A DNA stretch of 64,000 nucleotides from Trogon surrucura. Lineage: Eukaryota; Chordata; Aves; Trogoniformes; Trogonidae. Below are positions 23,501-37,600 of this stretch, piece after piece. The notes beneath the pieces are model-generated. The model made no database searches, was not told where the DNA came from, and worked only from the letters and a program-made list of their open reading frames with translations. The position numbers and the translations under genes were made by a program. The stretch spans positions 26,496,604-26,560,603 of the forward strand of contig CM036620.1 in the NCBI GenBank assembly GCA_020746105.1. Direction: 5' to 3'. Within the stretch, counting starts at the first letter, position 1, and every line of letters begins with the position of its first letter.

Positions 23501-26500
23501 AAAACATAGACTGCTGCTGGAAAGGCAACCTGTTGCTGGGCTGTTATCCTTAGAGCCAAACTGTTAAAAAGTTTTGTTTAGATAAGTTACCAGTACTTAT
23601 TCACACTGTTTACAAAATCCATAGGTGGGTTGTCAGCTAGAGATGGAAGTATCATTAACCGTATTAAAATCAGAACAAACAAGACACTACATCTTTTGTC
23701 CTCGCCAAGAAAACGTACTTGGCAGATGCTGCAGGTGAAGGTAGTTGAAAGCGCTGAAGGAATCCTCACCAAACCAAATGAAGCCTCCCAGGAGGTGCGA
23801 TTGCTAAGCTTGCCAAGACGCACACCGGTTCTTAACAAGGGGGTAGGTTTTGTGGTCCTTCTCCGTGCTCAGATGCATTTCTGCACAGAGGGAGTTATTC
23901 CCACCGGAGTCCAAAGTAGCCTTTTGCCCTTGCTGGGCAGGGTTTGCAGGCCAGCAGGCTTGGGATGAAGCAGCTGCACCACAAGTGAAATTTGGAACAG
24001 GAACCCAAGCTGAAATACTCCAGTCAGTAGGGTGAGGCAGAGTATTTTGGTTTGGGGACAAATATTGTGAGTTTAGGTTTTAGTTTGCCAAAAAGTAAAA
24101 AAAAAAATGCTATGGAAAGTATTAATGAAAATGTGAAACCATTTAAAAAAAAAAATCATTTTTTTCTTGTCAAGAGAAGGGGAATAATGTAGCTCCTGCC
24201 CAGCTTTGCTTGCACCAGTATCTATCAGGCATGAATGGCACAAGTTTTCTGCTTTTTTCTTCTGCCTTCTTCTGCTTATACAGAATAGGAACATTAGTAC
24301 TCACAAGTACAGCAAGAAATAGAGAAATGCTAGTACAATATTAATAGTTTACAAAAGCTGAATTACTTAAAGCAAAAATTGTCATTCATACTAGTAATGT
24401 TATAATTTTTTTTATTTCAACTACAGTAGATGATAATTTTTTAGGTTGAAGAAAAAGATTAGTACAGAGTTTTAGATTTTAAAAATTAAAATTCATCAGT
24501 TATTCAATTAATTAATTACTTGATGAGTAACACTCCTTGGAAGCTACTTCATTGTGTTATCATTGTTTCTATTTCATAATCATGCCTTCTCCTGCTGTTG
24601 TGTGCCATGAGATCCTCCAAAAATGAGGCAGCTTTGGGTAGTCCAGGGTCTGGAGTATTCCAGATACAGAAGACAAGACTTATCATCCAGCATGGAAAGG
24701 GACCCTGAACATCAGGGAGAAAGTCCACATGTGAGTGTTTGAAGGGCATGGAGTAACTGTGGTGGAGAAGTCGGGAAAAGAAGGAAAAGAAACCTGATGC
24801 CTTTTGTGATATCCTCATGCGCAAACAAAGGGACGGGGCAGCAGGGAGAGCTCTCAGCTTCAGCTTCCAGTGACCCACTTGCTCTGGCAGGGCCTGAATT
24901 TGTTGACCTTCAGCATCTAATTCAAATGTTAACTAAACACTTAGGCTGCATGTAAGGAGGATGACTGGAGAGCTTTGTCCTTTGAAGTTTTATTTTGCCA
25001 GTTTATTTGGTTCAGTCTCTTTGAGCTTATAGCAGGGATGTTTGCAAAGATAAAAACTGGCAGGCTGCAGTGCAAAAAGAGAACATGAAAAAATAACTTC
25101 TGCAGAGCAGAGAAAGGAAAAAGGGAGTCTCAAGTGCCACGGGACAGGAAAATGCAGAAAAAACCATCTCAAATCTCAACCACGATAACTCAGTTTTGTT
25201 ATAGGAATGAACAACTCTCTTAGTCTCTGCTTTAATTTAAAAATAACTTTCATAGGTAAAGTCAAGAAATGTCTTTTCTTTGAGAAGTAGGCTGGGACAA
25301 GAGGAAATGAGCTCACCTAACAAAGTATAGCAGGGAGGTTCAAAAAGGAAATAAAAGACATAAACCCTCCCAGCAGAGAGGGATCAGAAAAGATCTGCCA
25401 AAGGACTGATACTCTGAACATCTGGCTCTTCAGTTGTTGATATCTTTTATGTATCTTGCAGTTTTAAAAAACTGATCCTTTTCTAGCCCAAAAGTACTTA
25501 AGGACTTGTTCACCCCTAAAACTCGAGGCAGACAAAATGCTTTCTCCCTTTTAAACGGAGGGGAAAGGGATGCACAGGTGCAGTCATTTGTTCAAGGTCC
25601 CCCAAGGAAGTCACTGACAAAGTCAATTAACATCTTGTCCACTCAACTACAGTGCCCTGCAGAGAAGGCGCCTTCTACGTGATGTGGGTCAAATTCATTG
25701 CACGAGCCATACCCACAGATATTTTAAGTCTACTCCTCAAAAAGATAAATAAAGCACAGATAACACTTTATTTCTGAGTATTCCAAAACTTAAGCCTAGC
25801 TCAGAGCTTCATCTCGTGCCAGTGTTTCAGCATCATATGTTACATTTATGTAGATGTATGTATCTCTCCATAAAATATACTGATGATGCAATATTTCCAT
25901 TGTTCAGCTGTCAGTGAAATGTTGACCTTTGCTCCTTCTAAAACAAACTTTCCTGTCAATCAAAACCTTGTTATACATGGATATGACATTAGACCTACGA
26001 ATAACAATCTTGGTGATGGACAGCTCATCTGCAATGACCCTCTTTTTAAATTGCCCAGTTTAAAGCCTTAAACAGCCACTAACCACACTCCCCTCTAACC
26101 TGAGAGCTGTGCTTGAAAAAAATATACAATTAATACTCATACAAATGGTATTTCCCAAAGCAAACTGGAGAATTGAAAGTGTCTGGGGCTACACCTGAGA
26201 AGCAGGGAAAACACAGAAAAACTGCAAGAAAACAGATGAAGGTTTGTAGAGCTTTTCTATTTCCTCCCCAAGGGGGTTGAGATGTAAACTGTGAAATTTC
26301 CAGCACACTACTTTCAGCAACTACTGGTTTTAAACAAACAAACAAAAAAAAACACCACAAAAAAACCCCACAAAAACCAGAAAAACAAAGACAAACCCAC
26401 AACAAAAACCCAAAGAGGTGAAACAAATGGTAAACTTTAAAGAAAAGATAAAAGCTGATTTCTAAATCAAGAGAGTCAGTGACAAAACTTAAAGTAGTCT

Positions 26501-26667
26501 TGGGATTACTACGACTTCCTTCATCTTAATGCTCTCACTCTCTAGGAGAGCTTATACCTTCTTTATCACAGAAGTAGTAGTGGGGAGTTAGCACCATTGG
26601 TTAACATGCATTTGCCACTCAACAACTTAGTGTGGGGTTACAGACAAACTACTTGACTCGAGGTCAC
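23501..26667. other. Intergenic DNA, no gene recognised
   Basis: AT-rich sequence with poly-A tracts at about 24098-24108 and 24145-24155 and short AT runs. It contains only short frames without domains. I see no RNA gene or recognisable transposon. Confidence 0.55.
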
Positions 26668-26905
26668 AGGGTAATTTGGGTTGGAAGAGACAGCAAAAAT
26701 CCAACTTCCTGCTCAGATTAAGGTCAGCTAAGAGATCAGACCAGGTTACTTGGGGCTTTATCCAGTCAGGTCTTGAAAATCTCTTCAAGGTTTTCAACTT
26801 GGAAACTTGAAAATTACCTCATGAGTAAGGTGTTTCCCTAGCATGGGTATTCCAAAGAACTTCAAAGAAATCTTCCTCTCCTTTTACGAAATAAGGACAC
26901 CAAAA
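26668..26905 (-). repeat. CR1 LINE 3' fragment, old
   Basis: It is weakly but colinearly similar to the antisense CR1 3' end: GGGTTGGAAGAGAC, CCAACTTCCTGCTCAGATTA, AGGTCAGCTA, ACTTGGGGCTTTATCCAGTC, GGTCTTGAAAATCTC, and a trailing cluster resembling the conserved frontal part. Divergence is clearly higher than in the 23112 copy, so it is probably the oldest CR1 remnant here. Confidence 0.75.
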
Positions 26906-29900
26906 ATTATTGTAATGAAGGAGGGGAAAAATTTCAGTCATCAGGATAAATTAGAAAGGATACGCTTCTTTGAGCCAGTCATTATGGCTTCCAAATAGAC
27001 ACCTGACAATGTTTTGTGCCATTTTGCTTGCTCTTCTGCCAGAAGGGCATCAGAAAGTCTTACCTGTTTCCTTCTATACCATTCATACACTCTTACCCTC
27101 CTTCTAACTAGAAAGGCTTCAGTTAAGCTGCCAGCAGTCATTCAAGCTTAGCATCTTACTTTAAAGCCTCCAGCGAAGCAAAGCCGTGTCAGAGCGCAGA
27201 ACCACAGGGGTCCATGCGGCAGAGCCCATTCACGCCGCAGTTCCTCAGCATCCAAAACTCACCCACCTCCTGGCTGCTCCTGCCCAGCCCAAAGATCCCA
27301 CCCTCTCCTGTGCACCAGACTCAAAGACAACTGCAGCAGAAGAGAGAATGGCATTGCTGCCAGTTTAGTACACTGAAACAGCTTGGGAAAAGAGCACTAA
27401 GCATCAGAAGTGAGCAAAACATGGTGGCGCTGGTATCTACGGGAGCTTTTCAGCATCACTCAGTTTTAGTCACGGCCTGGCAAACAGGACTCCACCAAGG
27501 AGAATAAATTCTCGGAACACACAATGTAGCAGAAAAGGTCCAGCTCCTACACGTCAGACACGTAACGATGCAAAAGCAATGCATTAAGCACTCTATCGAC
27601 ACTCACACCTACGTCGGTTAAATGCACCAAGACCATTTAACCTCACAACTTCTTCTGAAGTGCTGAGGATTTCCTTATGGTGTGCTGGGGTTTGGAAGTG
27701 GATTATTTCCCTGAGAGTCCACAGTGTAGCTTTCTCTTCTCTTTTTGCTTTGTCTTTCTCACATATACTCTCTTAGCTCTAACCATACTCCATACTATGG
27801 GAAAGGAAGCTTTAGAAAACAGAACTTGACTTGCTGATTTGCTTTTCTCCCAATTCTGCCAGCTTTGCAAAAGGAACCATTTTTTTTTTTCCCCTGTGCT
27901 AATGAGGCTTCTCTAGGTGTAGGAGAAAGAAGACACTCCTCAGCTTTACATGGGAAGAATGAATATTCTTGGTCTCTCCAAAGAATAAAGGATTCGGGAG
28001 AAAACTGAAGCTAAACCCTCTCCTTGAGCTGCAGAAATTTAGTCATTGCCAAGTAGCAGGGAGTCACCACCTTTGGTCAAAATCGAGTGTAATGCCTGAG
28101 GATTCTCTTGGGTTGCTCAGGTTTTAACTTGACACTCACTTTGTGATGACTTTGTGGAACTGCTAAGAAACTGAATTTGGGGACAGTCACTGTAATATTA
28201 GTGCAGTTTTTGTTGTGTAAAGCACTAAAAGTTGAGAAGTGTTGGGTGCTCTTTGACATATATTATCCCTGCTTCTGTGTAAGGCTGTAAAAACATGTTC
28301 CATCACCTGCAACAGGAGTAGACTCAGGTATAGACAGGTGGCTTGCGGGACAGATTTCCACAAAACTACCCCAGATGCTTAGCCACAGGGCTCCTCCATT
28401 CACACCTCTTGCCTTTCAGCAAACCTCCTCTCAAAAAACAAAAATCATGTCTCATCTATATTATTCATCAGGGCCACACAACAGTTACAGATTCTGTAAT
28501 TTAAGAAAAGGTGGGATAAAAATGGGAAAGGTCAGATAAAAAAATGAAATCAAGAAAGAAGAAAACATTATGCTATTCTACATTTAATAACCATAATGCC
28601 ATAGAAACACTACTGTAAGCAGCAGTGTTTTCACGTAACATCAGAGAAGATTCACTTTTACTAAATGAAACATTTGAAATTAATGGAAATTTCTGATGAG
28701 AATTAAGGTCTATACAAGGAATCCAAAGCAGAAAAAGTTGAACTCAGAAAATGCAGTACCTGAAATATTGGAGTCAAACTGTTGTTGTTTTTATGGGTGT
28801 CACTTTCAGATTTGGGAAATTACAGGCACCACAATAAATATTTCAGGCAGTTGATTAACAATGAAAAGTAATTAACCCAGCCACAACAACAGGTGTTGTA
28901 TGGGGAAATGTTGGCTTTTATCATGAAGTTGTGGGTGCATGTGCTAAGTGCATTCGTCATTTTCTCCTTTCTTTTATTCAAAGAATGCCCTGGGGAATGT
29001 ATTCCAGTGCCAGCATTTATAGGATATAATGAAACCCTATTAAATATGTATTTGACTGCTAACAACTGTGTAGAGAAAGAACAACCTAACTATGGTTATG
29101 TAAGGCTGTCCATTCAGCTGGCTTTGGTAGTAGTAGTTGTGGTCCCATCTGATCTCATTTATCCTGTTGGTTTTAAGCTGAGGGGGAGAGCTGTTACTTT
29201 TTGTGTCGGTTTATTTAATTTTCTAATTAACAACGGGGTTCAAAACTCTACTTGCTTTAACAGCAGTAGTCCAAAACACCCGTAAGTATGAACATTGGGG
29301 AAAAATGTTAAAAGTGCAAAGTGGCAGGCGTTTAGAGAGCTCACACAGGCACGTTGCGAGGGGAGGGGGCTCGAGGCACTGTCGGAATCAGACTCGCATT
29401 CTCAATTCTCTTTTCCTGCAGAAGTCACCCTTACATAGAAAATTCCAACGGACATATTGCAACGTTTTTTCCCCCCTTAAATAATGCAAAACACACAGAG
29501 AATCTTCCCTCTCTCCCTCCTATCTGCATTTGGAAGGAGACAGAGGAGCTTCATGCCTGTTTTTCCTGGCTTCCTCTAACCTGATAGATATAACCTACCC
29601 CAGGCTCTGAGGGTCTCAAACAGCAGGTAAAATACAGGTTAAAAGTTGGGGCAGACAAGCCAAGTGACCCACTCCTACAGATCGAGAGGGGGAAAACAAA
29701 ACTGGCTCTACTGACCCAAGCCTCTGATCTTCCAGGCAAGACCCCATCGTCTGCTTTTCTGGGCAGCCTGGGCTGGTGCGTGACTGGTAATGGGTCAGGC
29801 TCAGAAGTTTAGCACAGGGCTGCCTCTGTGCACACACATTTCTCACAGCCCACGGGAAGACAATGTCCTGACTCTTACAGGGGAAGAAACACATGTAATC

Positions 29901-32900
29901 AGCACTGGTGGGCAGCAAACTCTCTGAACTCACACTTTGCCATTTTTTTCCCCTTCATGGTTATTTCTCATTAGGACTATGCAGCAATATGGAAAAGAAA
30001 AACATTAGTATAGATTGCTGTGGCTTTCCTTACTAATAATAAAATTTAGCTGCATGCCTTCTCTAAGGAAAAGGGAAAAGAAAATAACATTTATGATGAC
30101 ACTTGTTATTTTTCTCCAGCAGGACAGGAATAGACATAGGGGGTGTGTTGGAAGGCGGGTTTGTTTGTCTAAAGATAAACAGAGTTGTCTCTCTTAAGCC
30201 AGTTACATGATTTATGAGGGAAGACTTTTCAGCCTCTAAACAGCCTTAACAGCCTCTAAACATGCTCGTAAAGTGTAATGTTCCTCCCGTCTGAGGCTGC
30301 ATGAGTTCAAAAGTCATCTCCCGCTTGTGCAGAGATCACCACTGCCTCATAAACTGTGAATTTACGGGGAACAGGTTACATCCACTGACCCCCAGAGACA
30401 AAAGCTGAACCTGACATTGATTATTTAATATCTTACTGACAAATGCAGCTCAGAACAAAAAAAAAACCAAAAAAAAAAAGAAAAAAGTAAAAAAATAAAA
30501 GATTTTACTTCAAATATTCTTAAGTCTGAGCTTTCAGGTTTGGCTTGGACTTGAAAATTGCAGGGCTTTTTTGTAGTGCCTGCCATCTCACTTTCCATGA
30601 TCAAATACAGATGTGAGTGTGCTACTAAAATAAAATTTAAAAAGAAAATAAAGGCATTTTTCTTATCACAAAGGTAAAGTGGTTCAAAAAAGCATCCAGC
30701 CACATGAAATGACCATGGACGCTTGCGGTGCCTTCAAAGGTACACTTTGGCAGGCGACATGAGGCAGGTGGAAAAGATATTTGAGAGTAAAAGACCCGTT
30801 GCCACTAGCAGATTTGGGTTTCAATATCAAGCACCTATCTTAAACCTGCTACCTAAACAACGACAAGCATCTCACAATCCAAGTACAAACACATTTATCG
30901 GTCAGAAAAAGGCTTCTTGGGAAGACTGTGCCTTGACATCTTGAGATTGACTGATAATTTTAATAAAGCCTGTTATCTGGCAGGGGGTTGTTTACCCCTG
31001 ACATTCAGTAACACCACATCGTTGTGCACGTGCACCTGGTTGTTTCCTGGCACCAGGAGACTTTCCTTTGCAGAAATATTGGGGTGTGATGGAGGTTTCC
31101 TGGACAGTTCTGTCCTTCAGCACCGGTCCCCGCAGCCGTGGGCTCAGCACATCCCACCGTATCTATCAGCTCCCCAGCAAGCTGCTCTCCCCATGGGGAG
31201 GAGGAAGAAAACCCAACTGCAGGAAAGCAGCTCTCTTTGTTTAACCTCATTCACACACAATCCCACTGGAAGGGAAGGATGGATGCTTCCTTAGAAGGGC
31301 CCAGCTGCCCAGTGTCCCCCACGATGATGCGTTTTGTGCTGCACCACATAAGGTCTTAAGCACATTTCTGCCCAGAGGGCAGCCAGAAGGGCTATGGTGA
31401 ACAGACTTGCTATTCCTCTCTCAAAAAGTACATAACAGAAGTTAAACCTATCATCAAGAAAACTAATTTCACCAAGAAAGCAAAGTAACTGTAACAAGTA
31501 CCAGGTAGTTCCATGGTCTGAAGCTAATAAAATCATGTATCTCAATATCTCTGGGGAGATTTTTGCCTACATTTTATAAAAGAGAAGGTGACAAAGCCTT
31601 CACACCTAGGGTCTGTTTTAGTATTATGCATTGTTTAATTTTGCTCACTTTTCCAATTTATCTTTGAACAAAAACACAGATCTGGCAACAGCTTGTGAAA
31701 TAGCCAGGCTGAGCATCTTCAGGTCAAGCACAAGAGGAGCCAGGTTGCTGCGAGGGCATGCAGTGGACCTGTGAAATCCTGGCAGACAGCTCTGGGCCCA
31801 CAAATCTCAACACTTTTCTGGGGGCAGCAATGACTTCTGAACCCTGGGAGAAGAATGGGGCTTTTAACTATCAATAACAACAGTTTCCTTCCAGCTTGAG
31901 ACCTAACTACTGTTACCTATAACCTGTTAGCTCAAGTTACAGAAGAATCTAGTCCTATTGATGATAGCCAATGTAAATCTTAATATAAAGACACACAACA
32001 GATTCTAGTTTACCATACTAGCAACTTTAAAAAAATTAAATGTAAAAATCACAATAAAGGCATTTGAGAATGCAAGAGCACAGTCTAAAAAAAATAATAA
32101 TCACAAAATACTAGAATTGAAGTTGCTGTTACAAACATACAGCAGTAATTCCTGTAGGTATATTAACACAGATAATTTTCTTTTTTTCTACATGATAATA
32201 GCTTTATTTAATGCATTTGAGAAATTAATCGGGATTACGTAGTAAGAAAGGTCATTGCATGTCTCAAGGACTGCAGAAATTGCAGGTTGTCTAGAAAACA
32301 GTTGAAGGGTGGCAGAGTGGCTCCAGGGAGCCCTTCCTAAAACTGTAGAATTCTCCTCCGGTACAAATGTGCTAAACACTTGTGGGCAAGGAACACGGCC
32401 AAATTCTTCATAGGTGAGATGCAATTTCTATCCCTCTTGGAAAAAACTACTTCTGAAAATCTGATTAGCAACAGCTGGGGCTGAAACAGTGATAGCTGTG
32501 ACGCCCACTATGGGACCACAAGCATCTTGGACTGACCACCCCAAGCTGGTCCAAACTTTAAGCGTTGTCTCATTATTTCCTCTTCCTGCCTCCCCCCTAA
32601 AGAAAGCCCTTAACTCCTCACCCTACCACCTTATCCCAAAAACTAGTTTTGGAGCTAAACTGGTATCTGAGAAGCACTCAAGATACTGGGGGAGGGGAAC
32701 AACACAACCCTAACAAAAAAAAAACCAAAAAAACAACACAACACCAAACCCCAAACCTTCATTTACAATCACAAATAAAATAGCTGCTTTATGCACAGAG
32801 TAGGGTATAAACTGCATACAGTAAGGGGCCACATGGATCTCATATTCAGTAGGTCAGTACATACTCTCACAACAGCAGAGCTACCCAAAAAATTAACTAA

Positions 32901-34146
32901 TTAAATACTGGCATTTTGTACAAAAAATTAATACTGCATGATCATGTAGTTAAAAAAAAAAAATCTCATCAGCATTTAAAGACGCTAAAACCAGCCTCAG
33001 GAAGCAAGTTTTCATGACAAAAATTGTTCTGGCAACCTTTAACTTCTGAAATGTTTGTGTTTTCAACTTTTTTTATTTATAAAATACTTCATAGGTGGTT
33101 ACTTTCTATACATAAGTGTGCAGAAAACCCTTCAGAGGGATGCACGAGCTCAGCTCCTGTGCCCAGGGATGTTATATTGCTTCTGGAACCAACTGCTAGA
33201 AGACTGTAGAATACACAGGGGGTTTTTTCAGACATCAGTTTATTTCTAAAGAAACTCCTTTTGGGTTGCTCCTGAGTGTGAGGGGAAAAAAAAGCAAAAA
33301 TCACAACAAACCAACCTTAGATCATTTCCTCTGGCCTAGGCTTTATTTTTTATTATTTAGGAAAAAAAAAAAAAAATAAACTGACAAGCAATTCTTCTGT
33401 GATACAGACTCTAATTTAAACCTCACTTTAGCCAGGCAACAGGCACAGAATTTGTGGTACGAGCTGTCAAGAGATGCTGAAAGCACAGCCCTGGCAAAAG
33501 AAAGGTTTGAGGGAGTCTATCTGTAGTATTATTTACAGACAGGACAGCTGTGCCAGTGACTGAAGTAAAACACCCTGACTAAATATAATCTGAAGCCAGA
33601 GATAAGTAAGTGTTTCAGAGCTACGTCCCTACAAGAGGCACATGTTTAGCTTTTCATGCATCACAATGGATGTCCCACTTGAACTTTTTTCTTCTTCAGG
33701 TTTCCTTCAGCCCCCGACTGTCCCTGTCACCCCGTGCCAGATGGGAAGTGAGAGCTAAGCCGATCCACCTCTTTGTGGTGGAAACCCCCCGAGCTTCGGC
33801 TACAGGTTACTGAAGTCTTCATGAAAAATTCAGGGCTGGTATAACAAGCTTGCTGAAAGTAAAATGCATGTCACATTATCCACCCTCCCTTTTTGCTAGC
33901 GCCAAACTACCTTTGCCGAGAGGTAGAAAACTTGCCTGTAACAAACTTGTACTGTGATATAGATGCAAAAATAAGCACTCAACTCATTCCTGTTTTAATC
34001 TTTTTTTATTTTCTGTGGCAAAGTTAATATAGTGTAAAAACTAAGGAGCAGTAGAAGAACACAGAAATTTGATTTAGAGACACTGAGGGGAAGCGGACAC
34101 TGGAAACTGCTAGGCTGCTAAAAAGATTGGGATGTGGAAATATTTT

Positions 34147-34181
34147 GTATATTTTGTAGCTTTTCGTATATTTTGTAGCTT
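34147..34181. repeat. Two-copy tandem repeat
   Basis: The 16 bases GTATATTTTGTAGCTT occur twice with a 19-base period. It is a minor local duplication in AT-rich DNA. Confidence 0.85.
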
Positions 34182-34572
34182 AGTAGCTAAGCCCTTGTTA
34201 TTGCCAGGCATTAGATGCCATTTATGAATAGCAGTATGACATTTAAATTTTTTTAACTATTTCACATGCTAAATTTAGTGCCTTTTAAAGGTGTTTTGTG
34301 CTGCAAGAGATCAAGAAAAACAGTGGAAGGCAGGATGACCTGAGCAGAAACAAGCTTTGCAGTTTGGCCCAACCTTCCCATTCGTGCTTTTGCCTTGCAA
34401 GTGCGAGGGGACACTCGGGCAAGTGTGAGAGCTCATCCCTGCTGCTGGACACACGAAATGCTTGAGATGGGCTGTGGAAGTCATAGAACCACAGTTCATT
34501 AGTAGCTGCAGGCTCAGGGAGGTGGAAAGGAGCATCCCCCTTTCAACCAACTGCCTGCCATGTCAGCGCGCA

Positions 34573-34656
34573 CCCCCCCCCCCCCTCCCCCACCCAGGGA
34601 GCTTGCTTCTTGCCTACACACTCTGTTTTTGAGTATTTGCGGGGGGGGGGGGGGGG
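34573..34656. repeat. Complementary C and G homopolymer pair
   Basis: A run of 13 C (34573-34585, with further C runs after one T) is followed 55 bases later by a run of 16 G (34641-34656). The two runs can pair as an inverted repeat, and each can form a quadruplex or i-motif. Homopolymer lengths in an assembly may be inexact. Confidence 0.85.
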
Positions 34657-37600
34657 CAAAGAGGAGCAGATAAATCAGAGACATATGTCTTGGTTGGGTT
34701 AAACAAAAACTGTTTAGGATATTCCTTCTTCCCTTAGCAAGGCTCCAACTTCCAAGACTTTTCCCCATATCCATTTGTTATTAAATGATATTTCTCCCAA
34801 ATTAAAATGGAGTCAAGCATGTCTCTAGGTGTCCCATCATACGGTGGATAAGATAGACAAATGCAGTGGGTGTCCCACATGCCTCCTCTGAATCTGCCTG
34901 CCAGAAGAGCACACACCCAACTCACCATGGAGAAAGTAGCAGAGCCCCAACTCTAGTCTTCTGAAGAAAACACAGTTGCTCAAAGACACACTTTATCCTT
35001 CACAAGTGAAAATCCTATAGAAGTGGAGTGTGAGCAAAGAGACCTCCATGGTCATCTTAAAACTTTGCTAAAATGGGTTCTTCTTTCATCCCTGGTGCTG
35101 ACGTGTGGATCATTTTGGGTCATGAGCAGCTTTTCCTGGGGCTCAGGCATGCCTCAGAGGCCTTGAAGTGTTCGTGGACTCCATTCCACTGTTTCAGAAG
35201 TATCATCAACCTACCAAGATTACAAGCAAAACCTCACAGCAACTACATAACTTGAAAACTGATACTCAGAAAGTAGAATTAGTAACAACTGATTGTTTCA
35301 ACAAAAGTCACATTACATTATAGAGAATAATCTCAGTGGAGCTTTAACATTGGGCAGGGCTTGATACAGGGAAAATTTAGTATCAACACACAAACTCTGT
35401 GATTTCTTATAGCACCAGTGCTCTCTTCCTAAGAGAAACCTGTGCTGCATCCACAACGTACACAGCTTGCTACTACATCAGTGGTTGAGTGTTGTTCTTT
35501 TTTCCTTTTTGTTTTAACCTGCAAGTCTCCATTAAACTGTAACAACACCTACACTGTAATTTAGAAGTGTGTTTACCTCAACAGTTTCAACAGTGAAGAG
35601 TAAAGTTACCTTTCTCTAAAGGCAAAATTTAATAATAAAATTATTTCTGTCTGTGCATATGAATTGTATTTCTATACATTCAGTAAGTATCAAAAGTCTT
35701 CCCTATCCAGATAAATATGAGGATTCAGGATAAGAACATAAATATAATTTAGTGATATCAGAGGCTCTATTGATAGAATAACTTGAGAAGGTAAGAGAAA
35801 AACCCACACACACAAAAAAACCCAATCTCTCTGCAGAGATCTTGTTATTTGCCACAGAAGGGCAGCTGTTTCCAAGGTGAAACAGCACTCGCCAGTGCTG
35901 CACTGCAGCCTTGCACAGCAACTTGGGTCATGGCTCACAGATGTCATATTGATCTGAAATAACGTGGGTAATCAAATGGGGTAAAAAAAAAAAAAAAAAG
36001 AGGAAAAAGAGGGGAATATGGTTACAATACGACAAGACCTTAGTGTTGTTAAAAATAACACAAGGTGTTTGAGATAACCTGAACTCAGAATCTAAATGTC
36101 ACCTTATAAAACAAGTCCCACAACAGGGTCCTCTGGGGACGGAAGGTGCATGGGGAAGTTCAGGAGCATGGTTCAACTCTTAAAGCCCTCTCCTCATTGA
36201 AGTATTATGGAAATGATCTTCATTTCTCACAGCCCCCTCTATTCTGATGTTTTATGCTGCTCATCAGGTGAAAATATTATTAACTGCAGTCCTAATGCAG
36301 AACAATTTAATGAAGAAAAGAGTGTCACCTAACATACTTTTTATAGCACTTGCACAGTAACACATCCTACTTTAAACTCAAGTCTAAAATTCTTGGTCTG
36401 TATTTCATTTGCAGTTGTTCAAAATTAAAATAAAGCAAGTCTTCAAGACATTGTGTGCTGTGCCAAAGCCTCACACCTGTCGGCAGGTACAGATGCTGAG
36501 CCGAGCCTTCCCGTGTGTGGGGGGGGGGGACGGTGGGAGCCAGGGTGCAGGGCACCCTTCTGCCATTTCATCCCCATTAATTCCTTGCAGGGGCCAGCAC
36601 AGCAGAGTGGACGGACCCAGGAAGGAGCAATCGCAGATGCATGATACCCCCAGCTTTTGGTGACTACGCAAGGAGAGTTCAGTGGGAAGAGGCGGCAGTG
36701 GCGGCTGGGCACACAACAGCCAGTGGATTTCAGTAGCTTCACAGAAAATGCAGGACCCGATCATGCCAAGTGCTGCATACCCCAACTCCAAAGCAGCATA
36801 AGTAGCATCTACCTTCCTTGCCCTGACCCCTCTTCCCTGGGAAGATGATGTGGGGTGCACAGGTCAGAAGGGCACATGGTACTCCCTGACCAGTTGGGAA
36901 TAGGTTCCTGGAAGGCATCTCACTTCTCATACATACAGGCAACAACAAGCATCCCTCCGTGTCACTTTTAGAAATTACTTTCTTCTGAAAAAACAGACCT
37001 TTGTCTTTAATAAACAGTGTTTGGATTAGGGCCTAATCTCATGCTTGCTTGAGTTTAGATAAGAGTTTTCAGGCTAAAAAGTTACTTGTGTAGACATAAT
37101 GTTATTTCTACATATGTGTTCCTTGGTTTTCCAGCTCCTTCTTGCTGAGGAAACTTGAGCATAATCATTTCTGCACGAATACTCACTAGTAGGACACCAC
37201 ATAAGACTATGTACACACGCTACTGTGAGCATTTAAGTAGTCTCAGACACACTGGAGAGAAACCCATGAAAACTAGAAACTCATGTGACCATATCTGTCT
37301 TACTGCTCACTACTGCGTCTTCTTGCCAAACTCAGAATTTAAAAAAGAAAAAAAAAGGCAAATAAATACCTTAAATCCCTAAGCATTTTTTGTCCTAAGG
37401 AACTCTGAGATTTGACATGTTTTTACTGAAACTCAAGATAAAAAAAAAATCCAAAAACAAACACTTGCAACTGTTTCCCCAAGTTACATCTTTTCTATGG
37501 AAGTTTTGTAAAACTCTGGCTTTTGAAGTCACATCCATCATATCAAACTCTGTCGTCAAACACTGGTGCAATTACCTTAATGAAAGTGATTAATAATTCA

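Noticed and set aside
34479-34562. Possible fourth antisense CR1 scrap (ATAGAACCACAG, GGAGGTGGAAAGGAGC, CAACTGCCTGCC)
   Set aside because: The order fits a CR1 3' end, but similarity is too weak for me to call without alignment.
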